From positions 156,972 through 220,971 of the forward strand of contig DKFJ01000005.1 of NCBI GenBank assembly GCA_002452335.1: DNA of 64,000 nt. Direction: 5' to 3'. Position 1 is the stretch's first letter. Each line of letters starts with the position of its first letter. Positions 51,839-60,915 of this stretch are shown in pieces. The position numbers were made by a program, and so were the translations under genes. This DNA is from Deferribacteraceae bacterium UBA6799. GTDB lineage: Bacteria > Chrysiogenota > Deferribacteres > Deferribacterales > Geovibrionaceae. Under the pieces are notes generated by a model that saw only the letters and a list, made by a program, of their open reading frames with translations, made no database searches and was not told the DNA's origin.

Positions 51839-52486
51839 TCAGTCTTTTAAGCCTTCTTTTGACAAATACATGATTTTAGCTCCGGTCTTTCTGACGAAAT
51901 CCGGATTATGGCTGACGATGAGCATACTTTTGTCCAGCGATGCCAGAATGGAGGCGAGATGGTTTTCCGCATCTTCGTCCAGAGCGGTGGAAGGCTCATC
52001 CAGAAGCAGAATATCAGGCTCCATCACCAGCACGGAAGCGAGAGCGGTCAGCTTCTTCTCCCCGCCGGACAGATGCAGGGTGATCCTGTCTCTCAGATGG
52101 GCGATGTTCAGCGTATCCAGCATCTTCTCTGCCACTGGCACGGCTTCTTTCACGCTCATGCCGCTGTTCAGCAGCCCGAACGCCACCTCCTCTATCACAC
52201 TGGGAGCGATGAACTGGTCGTCGCTGTCCTGAAAAAGAAAACCTATATGCTTTCTCATCTCTTTAAAATCTTTTTCGCAGGTCACGGGTCTGTGAAACAC
52301 CTCAATAGTTCCCGAAGCCACAGGGCATAATCCCACTATGGTTTTGAGCAGAGTGGTCTTTCCCGCTCCGTTGGCGCCCATCACAGCCACCTTGTCCTTG
52401 TGTCCCAGCCTGACGGACAGGTTTCTGAAAAGCATCTCTCCGTTTCTCTCGCAGGACAGATCCTTAATCGTCAGAGAACAGCTCAA
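51839..52486 (-). CDS. nikO: Nickel/cobalt ECF transporter ATPase NikO
   Basis: This ABC ATPase of 215 residues has Walker A GANGAGKTTLLKT near residue 37, the CbiO-type Q-loop FLFQDSDDQF, signature LSGGEKK and Walker B ILLLDEPSTALD. It powers the nikKMLQ transporter. The start is TTG overlapping the nikQ stop as TTGA, with GGAGGG five bases upstream. Nickel is preferred over cobalt because the genes NikK and NikL are present. Confidence 0.92.
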   Translation of the reverse strand: MSCSLTIKDLSCERNGEMLFRNLSVRLGHKDKVAVMGANGAGKTTLLKTIVGLCPVASGTIEVFHRPVTCEKDFKEMRKHIGFLFQDSDDQFIAPSVIEEVAFGLLNSGMSVKEAVPVAEKMLDTLNIAHLRDRITLHLSGGEKKLTALASVLVMEPDILLLDEPSTALDEDAENHLASILASLDKSMLIVSHNPDFVRKTGAKIMYLSKEGLKD

Positions 52487-53139
52487 ACTATCCCTCCGAA
52501 TGTAAATAACGACTGAATGATAAGCATGCCTATCACAGCAATATCCGATCTGCCGAACGAAATATAGTTGAACGGATAGAGTCTGCCGGAAAATCCCCTC
52601 AGTCTCATTGCCTGACTCAGCCTTACTGCTCTGTCCATACTGCGGACCAGAAGCATTCCGGCGAGATAGGCGTATGTCTTGTATGTGAAAATGTTTGTTT
52701 TCGGCATGAAATTCCGCACCTTCAGCGCTTCTTTCATCCGGTCATATTCCTTGCCCAGTATCTCAGTGTATTTCACCATGAAAAACAGCGTAACGGTGAA
52801 TCTGTCCGGCAGGCGCAGAGCGTGAAACCCGTAATAGAACTCATCCGCCGTGTAGCCAGTGAAAAGCGCGACGTTCACCGCCGTTATCAGGTTCGCCCTG
52901 AAAAAAATCAGCAGGGCATGCCCCCTGTCCCCGTGAAACAGAAGAACAGTGAGACAAATGAACACAATAAATATATTCAGCTTCAGCATCCTCAAAAACA
53001 CTACCCGCCACCTGCCGTGGGCAGAGATGAGAACGAACAGGGCAAAAAGCCCGTCCAGAGGATGCACCTGCGTCAGAAAAGCCGTCATCAGGGAATAAAG
53101 CACCGCCGCAGCGATGCTTACCGATGGGGAAAATCTCAT
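52483..53139 (-). CDS. nikQ: Nickel/cobalt ECF transporter transmembrane protein NikQ (CbiQ family)
   Basis: The 218-residue protein is a T-component of an energy-coupling-factor transporter, with about five helices and the coupling motifs near RSMDRAVRLSQAMRLRGFSG in the C-terminal cytoplasmic helices. It overlaps nikL and nikO at each end. It couples ATP hydrolysis by NikO to the substrate component NikM. Confidence 0.9.
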   Translation of the reverse strand: MRFSPSVSIAAAVLYSLMTAFLTQVHPLDGLFALFVLISAHGRWRVVFLRMLKLNIFIVFICLTVLLFHGDRGHALLIFFRANLITAVNVALFTGYTADEFYYGFHALRLPDRFTVTLFFMVKYTEILGKEYDRMKEALKVRNFMPKTNIFTYKTYAYLAGMLLVRSMDRAVRLSQAMRLRGFSGRLYPFNYISFGRSDIAVIGMLIIQSLFTFGGIV

Positions 53140-53642
53140 TTTTTTCTCAGCAGCGTTATTATCCCGAAAACACCCAGTATATAGCCTATTCCGGCTATTA
53201 TCATATCCAGCTTGCTTTTTCCTTTATCCAGCTCGGCTCTGATCTCCGTGGTCTGTTTGGAGAGTTCCTGCCTGATGATCTTCCGGATGTCGTAGTTGTC
53301 TGTCACTTCCGGCACGCCTTCGTTAAAATCCACTTCGCCAGTGGCTCTGATGGTTTCTTCCGCCTTGTGTCCCAGCCCGGCGTCCACCACTATATCCATT
53401 TCATCCGGAAAAGAACCTGTTTTGGTGAATGTGCCTTCGTCATCCAGCTTTCCTTCTTCCACCGTCTTGCCGAATTTGTCAGTGACAGTGAAAGCGCAGT
53501 TTTTGCACACAGCGCCGTCGGCAAAATATGCCGTGATGGTAAGCGCCCCGTTCTCCGAAACCGCCAGAATGTTAAGCTTGTGAGCGTATGACGGCGATAC
53601 CGCCATCAGCAGCAAAATCGTAAGAACAGCTCTCTTCATCAT
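53136..53642 (-). CDS. nikL: Nickel transport accessory protein NikL
   Basis: The protein has a signal peptide (KRAVLTILLLMAVSPSYAHK), a periplasmic beta-domain, and a C-terminal membrane helix (IIAGIGYILGVFGIITLL) with a basic end. This is the layout of NikL, which replaces NikN in nikKMLQO systems. Several ATGs are possible: a TTG and three ATGs follow each other. I take the ATG at 53642, six bases after AGAGG. It overlaps nikM and nikQ. Confidence 0.82.
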   Translation of the reverse strand: MMKRAVLTILLLMAVSPSYAHKLNILAVSENGALTITAYFADGAVCKNCAFTVTDKFGKTVEEGKLDDEGTFTKTGSFPDEMDIVVDAGLGHKAEETIRATGEVDFNEGVPEVTDNYDIRKIIRQELSKQTTEIRAELDKGKSKLDMIIAGIGYILGVFGIITLLRKK

Positions 53643-53644
53643 CA

Positions 53645-54244
53645 TCAACCTCTCTCCAGAAAGTCCGGATAGACTTTAAGCATAAATCTGAATAAAAACA
53701 GACACACAATACCCTCGACAAAAAATATCGGGATATGCATCAGAAAAAGAGCCTTGGCGGCGCTGAAAAGTCCCTCTCCGCTGAAAGCCAGAACAACCGC
53801 CAGCAGCATAGCCGATCCCAGCACAGGCAGGGCGCCCGCCAGAAAAAACATAAGACTCTGCGGGATACCGTGTCTCCTGATCCCCTGTCTGTAAAAATAA
53901 TATCCCAGAAGCGCCGGAAGCGCCATAACAACAGTATTAGCCCCCAGCGTGGTAAAACCGCCGAACTGAAACAGCAGAACCTGCATCAGAAGAGCCGTGA
54001 ATATCGCCGGAAAGGCGCACACGCCCAGCACGGCTCCCACAAGACCATTCAATATCAGATGCACGCTGGACGGTCCGATGGGCACATGTATGAAAGAGCC
54101 GACAAAAAACAGACTGGACATCAGAGCGGTCTTCGCCAGCATGTCTCCTTTAACATATCTGAATCCGTAAACTACCATAGCGGCTGCCGCGGCGCCAGTC
54201 ACTCCCAGCACGGGAGCGGACAGCACCCCTTCGGATATATGCAT
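53645..54244 (-). CDS. nikM: Nickel/cobalt ECF transporter substrate component NikM (CbiM family)
   Basis: The 199-residue protein has seven membrane helices and starts MHISEGVLSAPVLGVTGA, where the N-terminal His2 is part of the metal site of CbiM/NikM. The mature enzyme must begin right at the Met, which fits the ATG at 54244, overlapping the nikK stop as TAATG. It binds the metal ion and passes it through the ECF module. Confidence 0.93.
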   Translation of the reverse strand: MHISEGVLSAPVLGVTGAAAAAMVVYGFRYVKGDMLAKTALMSSLFFVGSFIHVPIGPSSVHLILNGLVGAVLGVCAFPAIFTALLMQVLLFQFGGFTTLGANTVVMALPALLGYYFYRQGIRRHGIPQSLMFFLAGALPVLGSAMLLAVVLAFSGEGLFSAAKALFLMHIPIFFVEGIVCLFLFRFMLKVYPDFLERG

Positions 54245-54999
54245 TATTTTTCTCCGTAAGCCTTCACCCAGATCAGAGCGCCAAGCTCCACCGGATATGC
54301 TTTACCGTCTTTTTTTATAGTGACGTCATCCTCTATCAGCGCGGCGAAGCCCCACCAGCCGTCATAAGGCATGGCATAGCTGAACACGCCGTTTTTATCC
54401 GCCTTCACCACCTGAGTGATATGCGCATCTGTGGGGGCGTGCAGTTTCTTAGTGTTAAAAAGCTCCACCTCAACCTCAGCTCCGGCTACCGGTTTTCCTT
54501 TATAAAGAACCTGTCCGGTGAATACGTTTCCCTTCCACAGACCATAGGGACGGGTGAGCGGAACTATCTCTGCCTTAAGCCCCAGAGGTGCATCCCAGCC
54601 TTCTTCCATGCCGAATCCGTTCACGACAACTTTTGTGATGTGCTGTATGAAAGTCTCTTCAGCAGGCTCGAAATAATAGTCGGGAGTAACGGTGAAGATA
54701 TAGTCGCCAGGTTTTTTAAAGGTATATGAAAAATCCCATGCTGACTTGCCGTCCACCTTTTTCTGCTTCAGAAGAGGCATCAGGCTCTCTTTCTTCCCTT
54801 TAAAATAAACATCCGCCGCCTTAGGCTTAACCATCTCCATAACGGGTCCCTGCTCGAAAGGATGCGTGAAGAGCATATTAAACATAACAGACTTCTTTTT
54901 CGGTGTTACGACATCGGTTTCGGGCATGATCACCTGAAAGTGAGCGAACGCCTGAACAGCGGACAGAAAAACAGCTAAAAAAAATACGGTGCGTCTCAT
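54244..54999 (-). CDS. nikK: Nickel transport periplasmic protein NikK (DUF4198)
   Basis: The 251-residue protein has a signal peptide (MRRTVFFLAVFLSAVQAFAH) and a DUF4198 domain with beta-sandwich repeats (NVFTGQVLYKGKPVAGAEVEVE and a closing NGVFSYAMPYDGWWGFAAL block). Such proteins precede nikMLQO in deltaproteobacteria and are thought to aid nickel uptake at the periplasmic side. I chose the ATG at 54999 because AGGAGGG lies five bases before it; the frame runs 13 codons further upstream without a ribosome site. A candidate NikR site is about 60 bases upstream. Confidence 0.85.
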   Translation of the reverse strand: MRRTVFFLAVFLSAVQAFAHFQVIMPETDVVTPKKKSVMFNMLFTHPFEQGPVMEMVKPKAADVYFKGKKESLMPLLKQKKVDGKSAWDFSYTFKKPGDYIFTVTPDYYFEPAEETFIQHITKVVVNGFGMEEGWDAPLGLKAEIVPLTRPYGLWKGNVFTGQVLYKGKPVAGAEVEVELFNTKKLHAPTDAHITQVVKADKNGVFSYAMPYDGWWGFAALIEDDVTIKKDGKAYPVELGALIWVKAYGEK

Positions 55000-55057
55000 A
55001 GATTCCCTCCTGGTGCAAAATATGGTCAAAACGACCAAATAAATAATAACACAAAAA

Positions 55058-55084
55058 GTAATAAAAAAAACAGAAAAGTATTAC
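55058..55084. promoter_or_regulatory. Candidate NikR operator
   Basis: GTAATA and its complement TATTAC are 15 bases apart, a total of 27 bases. Known NikR sites are spaced inverted repeats of 27-28 bases. It lies in the spacer between nikK and the divergent speA gene, nearer nikK. The rest of the 466-base spacer is AT-rich and shows only the speA promoter. Confidence 0.45.
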
Positions 55085-55400
55085 CGATGCGCTCCGCCCG
55101 GCAGTACTTATGAAAATCATACACCCGGCTGACGATAAAATTAATAAAAATCTTACTCTTGTCATTTTTTATGTTTTTTTAACCGGGATAAACACGTCTT
55201 TTTACCTTTTTGCGTATTTTTTGAATATCACAAGCTGATATGCGATGTTAATTTTTTGTTATACACACAATTTTTAGCTGACATATAAAGAGCTTATCAT
55301 CTCTAGCCGTAATTTTATCGTATTTTTACAATTTTTGTAAAATCAGACGCACAAAGATAATAAGCCTCCACATTTTATCAGAGAATATGATAGTATTATG

Positions 55401-55429
55401 TTGACATAAGAATAGTTTTTTCGTAAATT
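55401..55429 (+). promoter_or_regulatory. Promoter of the speA operon
   Basis: A perfect TTGACA and TAAATT are separated by 17 bases, with the -10 box ending 37 bases before the ATG. A GGAG ribosome site follows in the leader. Confidence 0.6.
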
Positions 55430-55465
55430 CCCATGTTATTTATGACACACAACGGAGACAAATAA

Positions 55466-57394
55466 ATGTGGCGCAACCCCGAGAAATGTAAAAACTGGAC
55501 CATTCAGGACTCCGCCGACCTCTACGGCATTAATAAATGGGGAGCTGACTACTTCTCTATCAACCCGCTGGGGGATGTCGCCGTGACACCCTTCGGGCGT
55601 GACAACAATACACAGATAAGCCTGTATGACATAGCGCAGGAGATAGAGGAGAGAGGCATGAGCATGCCCGTTATCCTCCGTATCGAAAATATTCTCGGAT
55701 CGCAGATCAAACTTCTGCATCAGACATTCCGCAAGGTGATAAAAGAGACCGGATATCAGGGACAGTACAAGGGTGTGTTCCCTATAAAAGTAAACCAGCA
55801 GGAACAGGTGGTGGAGGCGATCTCCGAGTTCGGACGTGAGTTCAACCACGGGCTGGAGGCAGGCAGCAAACCGGAGCTGATAGCCGCTATCAGCATGCTC
55901 CAGAACCGTGACGCCTGTCTGATATGCAACGGATACAAGGACGAGGAATTCATCGACCTGGGGCTGAACGCCGTTAAGATGGGGTATCAGTGCTTCTTCG
56001 TGATAGAAGTTCCCGGCGAGGTGGAGCTTGTTCTCGAAAGAGCGAAAAAGCTGAAAGTACGCCCTCTGCTCGGACTCAGGGTAAAACTCTCCACACAGGC
56101 GGAAGGTCAGTGGTCTGAATCCGGCGGGGACAACAGCGTTTTCGGGCTGAACATCAGCCAGATGATAGATGTTATCGACAGACTGAAAGAGGAGAACAAG
56201 CTGGACTGCCTGAAACTCCTCCACTATCACATCGGTTCGCAGATACCCAACATCAGAGATATCAGAGCGGGGGCGATGGAAGCCTGCCGCATTTACGAAG
56301 AACTGGTGAAAGAGGGGGCGCCCATGGGCTTCATAGACCTCGGCGGCGGTCTGGCTGTGGACTATGACGGGTCCAACACCAACTATCATTCCAGCCGTAA
56401 CTATTCCGTGGAGGAATACTGCTACGACATAGTGGAATCCATCAAAACTGTGCTAGACAAGGCGGACATAGATCACCCTATCATCATCACCGAATCAGGA
56501 CGTGTTACAGTCGCTTACTATTCCGTGATGCTGTTCAATGTTCTGGATGTATCGCCGTTCATGCCGCATCCTATCCCGGATGAACTGCCGAAGACCAACA
56601 CCGATCTTCTGGAGAACCTGCTCACAACGCTGAAAGACGTATCGCCGAAAACCATACAGGAGTGCTGTAACGATGCCCTCTTCTACCGCAACCAGGCGAG
56701 ACAGCTCTTCAAACACGGGCAGATATCCCTGCGTGAAAGAGCCATAGCGGAAGATATAGTCAAACATATCCTCGTTAAGATCTCCACCGTGGGCAGCACC
56801 ATGCCCCATGTGCCGAAAGACGTGGAAGACATAGACAAACTGCTGATAGACATCTATTACGGAAACTTTTCACTGTTTCAGTCGCTTCCGGACGTATGGG
56901 CGATCAACCAGATTTTCCCCGTTATGCCGATACACAGGCTGAACGAAGCGCCCAAACACCCGGCCATCATATCCGACATCACCTGCGACTGCGACGGAAA
57001 GATAGACTGCTTCCCGGCATTCGCCCATGACAAGAACTCCGTGATGCTTCACGACCTGAAGGATGACGATGAATATTACCTCGGCGTTTTCCTGGTGGGG
57101 GCATATCAGGAGACGCTGGGCGACCTGCACAACCTCTTCGGCGACACCAACGTGGTCTCCATCCATGTGAATCTGGACGGGACATATCAGGTTGTCAGAG
57201 AGCTGGAGGGAGACACCGTGTCCGAGGTTCTCTCATATGTGGAATACGACATCAGCGCCATGAAGCGCAGGCTGAAAAAGATAGCGGAAGACGCTGTCCA
57301 GCAGGGCTACATCAGCGGAAAAGAACGAAAAAACATCCTCAACGGCTTCGAAGAAGGCTTGAGAGGCTATACATATTTTGAAAAAGAAGACTGA
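55466..57394 (+). CDS. speA: Biosynthetic arginine decarboxylase
   Basis: SpeA forms agmatine from arginine with pyridoxal phosphate. The 642-residue protein is fold-III type. The PLP lysine lies in GVFPIKVNQQEQVV near residue 103, HYHIGSQIPNIRDI and FIDLGGGLAVDYDGS are further PLP contacts, and CDCDGKIDCF is in the C-terminal region with the second active-site Cys. It is the first gene of a spermidine operon in which every later step is encoded. Confidence 0.95.
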   Translation: MWRNPEKCKNWTIQDSADLYGINKWGADYFSINPLGDVAVTPFGRDNNTQISLYDIAQEIEERGMSMPVILRIENILGSQIKLLHQTFRKVIKETGYQGQYKGVFPIKVNQQEQVVEAISEFGREFNHGLEAGSKPELIAAISMLQNRDACLICNGYKDEEFIDLGLNAVKMGYQCFFVIEVPGEVELVLERAKKLKVRPLLGLRVKLSTQAEGQWSESGGDNSVFGLNISQMIDVIDRLKEENKLDCLKLLHYHIGSQIPNIRDIRAGAMEACRIYEELVKEGAPMGFIDLGGGLAVDYDGSNTNYHSSRNYSVEEYCYDIVESIKTVLDKADIDHPIIITESGRVTVAYYSVMLFNVLDVSPFMPHPIPDELPKTNTDLLENLLTTLKDVSPKTIQECCNDALFYRNQARQLFKHGQISLRERAIAEDIVKHILVKISTVGSTMPHVPKDVEDIDKLLIDIYYGNFSLFQSLPDVWAINQIFPVMPIHRLNEAPKHPAIISDITCDCDGKIDCFPAFAHDKNSVMLHDLKDDDEYYLGVFLVGAYQETLGDLHNLFGDTNVVSIHVNLDGTYQVVRELEGDTVSEVLSYVEYDISAMKRRLKKIAEDAVQQGYISGKERKNILNGFEEGLRGYTYFEKED

Positions 57395-57464
57395 GATTGC
57401 CGCGTCGCTATCGCTCCTCGCAATGAGGTTCATCTTGTCATTGCGAACGCAGTGAAGCAATCTC
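57393..57464. repeat. Dispersed GAGATTGC...GCAATCTC repeat, copy 3 (complete)
   Basis: The element starts GAGATTGCCGCGTCGC, has CTCGCAATGAGG in the middle, then GTCATTGCGAACGCAGTG and ends AAGCAATCTCA. The two halves are inverted copies that can pair. It lies between speA and the carboxyspermidine dehydrogenase gene. Confidence 0.8.
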
Positions 57465-57503
57465 ACATATAATGGATAAAATAAGCTTTAAGGAGAATAG
57501 ATT

Positions 57504-58721
57504 ATGTCAAGAGTGCTTATAATCGGAGCCGGCGGTGTGGGCAACGTCGTCGTGAAAAAATGCGCCCAGCATCCCGATGTATTTACTGATATCTGTCTGG
57601 CGAGCAGAACAAAATCAAAATGCGACCAGATAGCCGAAGAGGTCAATAAGCTCTACGGAATCAAAATAGCGACCTATCAGGTGGACGCCGACTCTGTGGC
57701 GGACACCGTGAAAGTTATAAAAGAGACAAATCCCGAACTGGTGATAAACGTTGCTCTGCCCTATCAGGATCTCACTATCATGGATGCCTGTCTGGAAACA
57801 AACGTGAACTATCTGGACACAGCCAATTATGAGCCCAAAGACGAGGCTCATTTCGAATATTCATGGCAGTGGGCTTATCAGGACAGATTCAAAGAAAAAG
57901 GTCTGATGGCGGTTCTCGGCTGCGGATTCGATCCGGGTGTCACAAACATCTTCTGCGCATACGCCCAGAAGCACCTCTATGACAGCATCCGCACCATCGA
58001 TATCCTGGATTGCAACGCCGGCGACCACGGACACCCCTTCGCCACCAACTTCAACCCCGAGATAAACATCCGCGAGGTGACACAGGTTGTGCGCCACTGG
58101 AAAAACGGTCAGTGGGTGGAGACACCCGCCATTCTGGATGATAAATGCGTACATTTCCCCTTCGACTATCCTCAGGCAGGGGTCAAGGAGAGCTATCTGC
58201 TCTATCACGAAGAGATGGAATCTCTGGTGAAACATATAAAAGGTCTGGAGCGCATCCGCTTCTGGATGACTTTTTCACAGAACTACATCACACACCTGAA
58301 GGTTCTGGAGAACGTGGGCATGACACGCATAGACGAGGTGGACTACAACGGCACAAAGATAATCCCCCTTCAGTTCCTCAAGTGCCTTCTGCCCGACCCC
58401 GGCTCGCTGGGAACGAACTACACAGGCAAGGCCGTAATCGGCTGTATATTTGACGGCGAAAAAGACGGCAAAAAAGCTAAAAAATATATCTATAACGTAT
58501 GCGACCACGCAGAATGCTACCGCGAGATTCAGGCTCAGGCAGTGTCATACACCACAGGCGTACCCGCCATGATAGGAGCTATGATGATGCTGAAAGGCGT
58601 GTGGAAGGGCGAAGGAGTCTTTAACGTGGAACAGCTCGACCCGGACACATTCATGGACGAACTGAATAAGTGCGGTCTGCCGTGGCAGGTTGTGGATTTT
58701 GACGGAGAGCTTCCCGCATAA
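57504..58721 (+). CDS. Carboxy(nor)spermidine dehydrogenase
   Basis: This saccharopine-dehydrogenase-family protein reduces the imine of aspartate semialdehyde with putrescine or diaminopropane, giving carboxyspermidine or carboxynorspermidine. It opens with a Rossmann site VLIIGAGGVGNVVVKKCA, has ASRTKSKCDQ, and a central substrate domain with GCGFDPGVTNIFCAYA. At 405 residues it has the usual length. The next gene is the matching decarboxylase, with a TAATG overlap, so the assignment is firm. AGGAG precedes the ATG. Confidence 0.93.
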   Translation: MSRVLIIGAGGVGNVVVKKCAQHPDVFTDICLASRTKSKCDQIAEEVNKLYGIKIATYQVDADSVADTVKVIKETNPELVINVALPYQDLTIMDACLETNVNYLDTANYEPKDEAHFEYSWQWAYQDRFKEKGLMAVLGCGFDPGVTNIFCAYAQKHLYDSIRTIDILDCNAGDHGHPFATNFNPEINIREVTQVVRHWKNGQWVETPAILDDKCVHFPFDYPQAGVKESYLLYHEEMESLVKHIKGLERIRFWMTFSQNYITHLKVLENVGMTRIDEVDYNGTKIIPLQFLKCLLPDPGSLGTNYTGKAVIGCIFDGEKDGKKAKKYIYNVCDHAECYREIQAQAVSYTTGVPAMIGAMMMLKGVWKGEGVFNVEQLDPDTFMDELNKCGLPWQVVDFDGELPA

Positions 58722-59899
58722 TGAATAAAAAAGACGCTCAGGCGCTGAAAGATTTTCCGAAAGATATAACGGACAGAGCGGACACACCCTGCTATCTCAT
58801 CAGCGAAGATGTGATAAAGCGCAACTGTGAGATACTCGACAGGGTGCAGAAGGCCACAGGAGCAAAGATCCTGCTCGCCATGAAAGCGTTTGCCCTTCCG
58901 AAGGTATTTCCCTTAATCAGAAAATATCTGCACGGGGTCTGCGCCAGCGGCCCCATAGAGGCGCAGATGGGCAGAGAGGATTTCAACCGTGAGGTTCACA
59001 CCTATTCTCCCGCCTTCACGCCGGATCAGATGCGAAGAACCATACAGTTCAGCGACCACATAGTGTTCAACAGCGTCAGCCAGTGGCACGCCCACAGAGA
59101 CGCCATAAAAGCGTCAGGCAAAAATATAGAAATAGGCATCAGGTGCAACCCCGGACACGCCGAGGTAGAGGTAGACCTCTACAACCCCTGCGTTCCCGGA
59201 TCACGTTTCGGAGTGAACCCGGAAGATCTTGAAGGCGTAGACCTCACAGGCATATCCGGTCTGCATTTCCACGCCATGTGCGAGCAGAACTCGGATGTTC
59301 TGGTGCGTGTTCTTGATAGCTTTGAAAAACGTTTCGGACATCTGATAGACCGTATGCGGTGGATCAACTTCGGCGGCGGACACCACATCACCCGCGATGA
59401 TTACGACATAGACCTGCTGATAAACACCGTCAATGATTTCCGCAGACGCCACAACAACATAAACGTATATCTGGAACCGGGCGAGGCGGTCGTGCTGAAT
59501 GCCGGAGTATTCGTGACACAGGTTCTGGACAGGATACACAACGGCATGGATATAGCAATAGCCGACTCCTCCGCGGAGACGCATATGCCGGATGTTCTGG
59601 CTATGCCATACCGCCCCCATCTGGTGGGAGCGGGCGAAGCAGATGAAAAGAAAAACACATTCAAAATAGGCTGCATTTCTTGTCTGGCGGGTGATTTCAT
59701 AGGTACCTATTCCTTTGACGAACCGCTTAAGATAGGGCAAAGGCTGGTTTTTACTGATATGGCGCTTTATTCATTCGTAAAAAACACTAATTTTAACGGG
59801 GTTGAACTTCCCAGCCTCATAACTTTCAGTTTAGAGAGGGGAACTTTCGATATCGTCAGAAAGTTCGGCTACGAAGATTACAGGAGCAGACTGGCATGA
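58721..59899 (+). CDS. nspC: Carboxynorspermidine/carboxyspermidine decarboxylase
   Basis: NspC decarboxylates carboxyspermidine to spermidine with PLP. It is a fold-III enzyme: the PLP lysine is in ILLAMKAFALPKVF near residue 53, GLHFHAMCEQNSD is the family motif, WINFGGGHHIT and EPGEAVVLNAG are PLP and dimer contacts, and CLAGDFIGTYSF holds the catalytic Cys. Length 392 residues. It overlaps the dehydrogenase gene by one base and speB by ATGA. Confidence 0.94.
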   Translation: MNKKDAQALKDFPKDITDRADTPCYLISEDVIKRNCEILDRVQKATGAKILLAMKAFALPKVFPLIRKYLHGVCASGPIEAQMGREDFNREVHTYSPAFTPDQMRRTIQFSDHIVFNSVSQWHAHRDAIKASGKNIEIGIRCNPGHAEVEVDLYNPCVPGSRFGVNPEDLEGVDLTGISGLHFHAMCEQNSDVLVRVLDSFEKRFGHLIDRMRWINFGGGHHITRDDYDIDLLINTVNDFRRRHNNINVYLEPGEAVVLNAGVFVTQVLDRIHNGMDIAIADSSAETHMPDVLAMPYRPHLVGAGEADEKKNTFKIGCISCLAGDFIGTYSFDEPLKIGQRLVFTDMALYSFVKNTNFNGVELPSLITFSLERGTFDIVRKFGYEDYRSRLA

Positions 59900-60786
59900 C
59901 AGACTCTGAATCAGTCACTTTTCACGGAGACGATGTTCCTCAGGGCGATCCTGAGGCGTCACTTTTTCACGTTATACCCGTACCTTACGAAAAATCAGTA
60001 TCCTACGGATCCGGCACCGCCGAAGGACCGGGGGCTATCATAGAGGCATCCTGCCAGCTTGAGGTTTTCGACGGCAAGAGCCTCCCCGCAAAATACGGCA
60101 TATACACAGCTCCATTCGTTGAGTGCGAAGGAAGCCATGAAATAGCTCTGAAAAATGTTAAAACAGCCGTGGAAGCCTGTCTGACAGCCGGAAAGATGCC
60201 GGTGGTTCTGGGCGGCGAACACACCGTCACCGGCGGAGTTGTTGACGCTCTGATGGAACGCTACGACAGCTTCGGCGTGGTGCAGTTCGATGCTCACGCT
60301 GATCTGAGAGACACATACGAAGGGTCTAAATACAGCCATGCCTGCGTGATGAAGAGGCTGTTCGACAAAAAGATACCTATATATCAGCTCGGAACCAGAA
60401 GCTACTGTCTGGATGAACACCAGCTCAGACTTCACAATAAGATCCCCTACATGGACGCAGAAGATGTGCACAGGCTGGGCGTTAACGCATTCCACCTTCC
60501 TGAGGATTTCCCTGACAAAGTATTTATAACGTTCGATATAGACGCTCTGGACTCATCCGTCATGCCCGCCACGGGAACACCTGTGCCGGGTGGACTTACA
60601 TGGTATCAGTGCATGTGGCTGATAGAATCGATAGCCAGACAGAGAACTGTGATAGGTTTCGACGTGCTGGAATACGCTCCCATGGAAGGACTGCACAGCG
60701 CAGACTTTACCGCCGCCCAGCTCGTTTATAATATTATGGGGATAGTGAGCAGAAGCGAAAAGACAAAAAACTATTTCGGGGTGTAA
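59896..60786 (+). CDS. speB: Agmatinase
   Basis: SpeB hydrolyses agmatine to putrescine and urea. The ureohydrolase metal motifs are visible: GGEHTV near residue 108, FDAHADLRDTYEGSKYSHAC near 131, and FDIDALDSSVMPATGTPVPGG near 215. Length 296 residues. With speA, the dehydrogenase and nspC it completes the route arginine to agmatine to putrescine to carboxyspermidine to spermidine. Its ATG overlaps the nspC stop. Confidence 0.95.
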   Translation: MTDSESVTFHGDDVPQGDPEASLFHVIPVPYEKSVSYGSGTAEGPGAIIEASCQLEVFDGKSLPAKYGIYTAPFVECEGSHEIALKNVKTAVEACLTAGKMPVVLGGEHTVTGGVVDALMERYDSFGVVQFDAHADLRDTYEGSKYSHACVMKRLFDKKIPIYQLGTRSYCLDEHQLRLHNKIPYMDAEDVHRLGVNAFHLPEDFPDKVFITFDIDALDSSVMPATGTPVPGGLTWYQCMWLIESIARQRTVIGFDVLEYAPMEGLHSADFTAAQLVYNIMGIVSRSEKTKNYFGV

Positions 60787-60791
60787 TATCC

Positions 60792-60881
60792 GTCATTGCG
60801 AACCCCTGGCGGGTGAAGCAATCTTATCACTGAGATTACTACGTCGCTACTCAGCCTTTGGCTGATGCTCCTCGTAATGAC
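60792..60881. repeat. Dispersed repeat, copy 4 (two halves in reverse order)
   Basis: GTCATTGCGAACCCCTGG continues to AAGCAATCTT, then after six bases GAGATTACTACGTCGC and CTCGTAATGAC. Both halves belong to the family at 13872 and 57393, here in swapped order. It ends the spermidine operon without another visible terminator. Confidence 0.75.
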
Positions 60882-60915
60882 AATTACTTCTCCAAAAAAA
60901 TTACGTCCTGAACTC

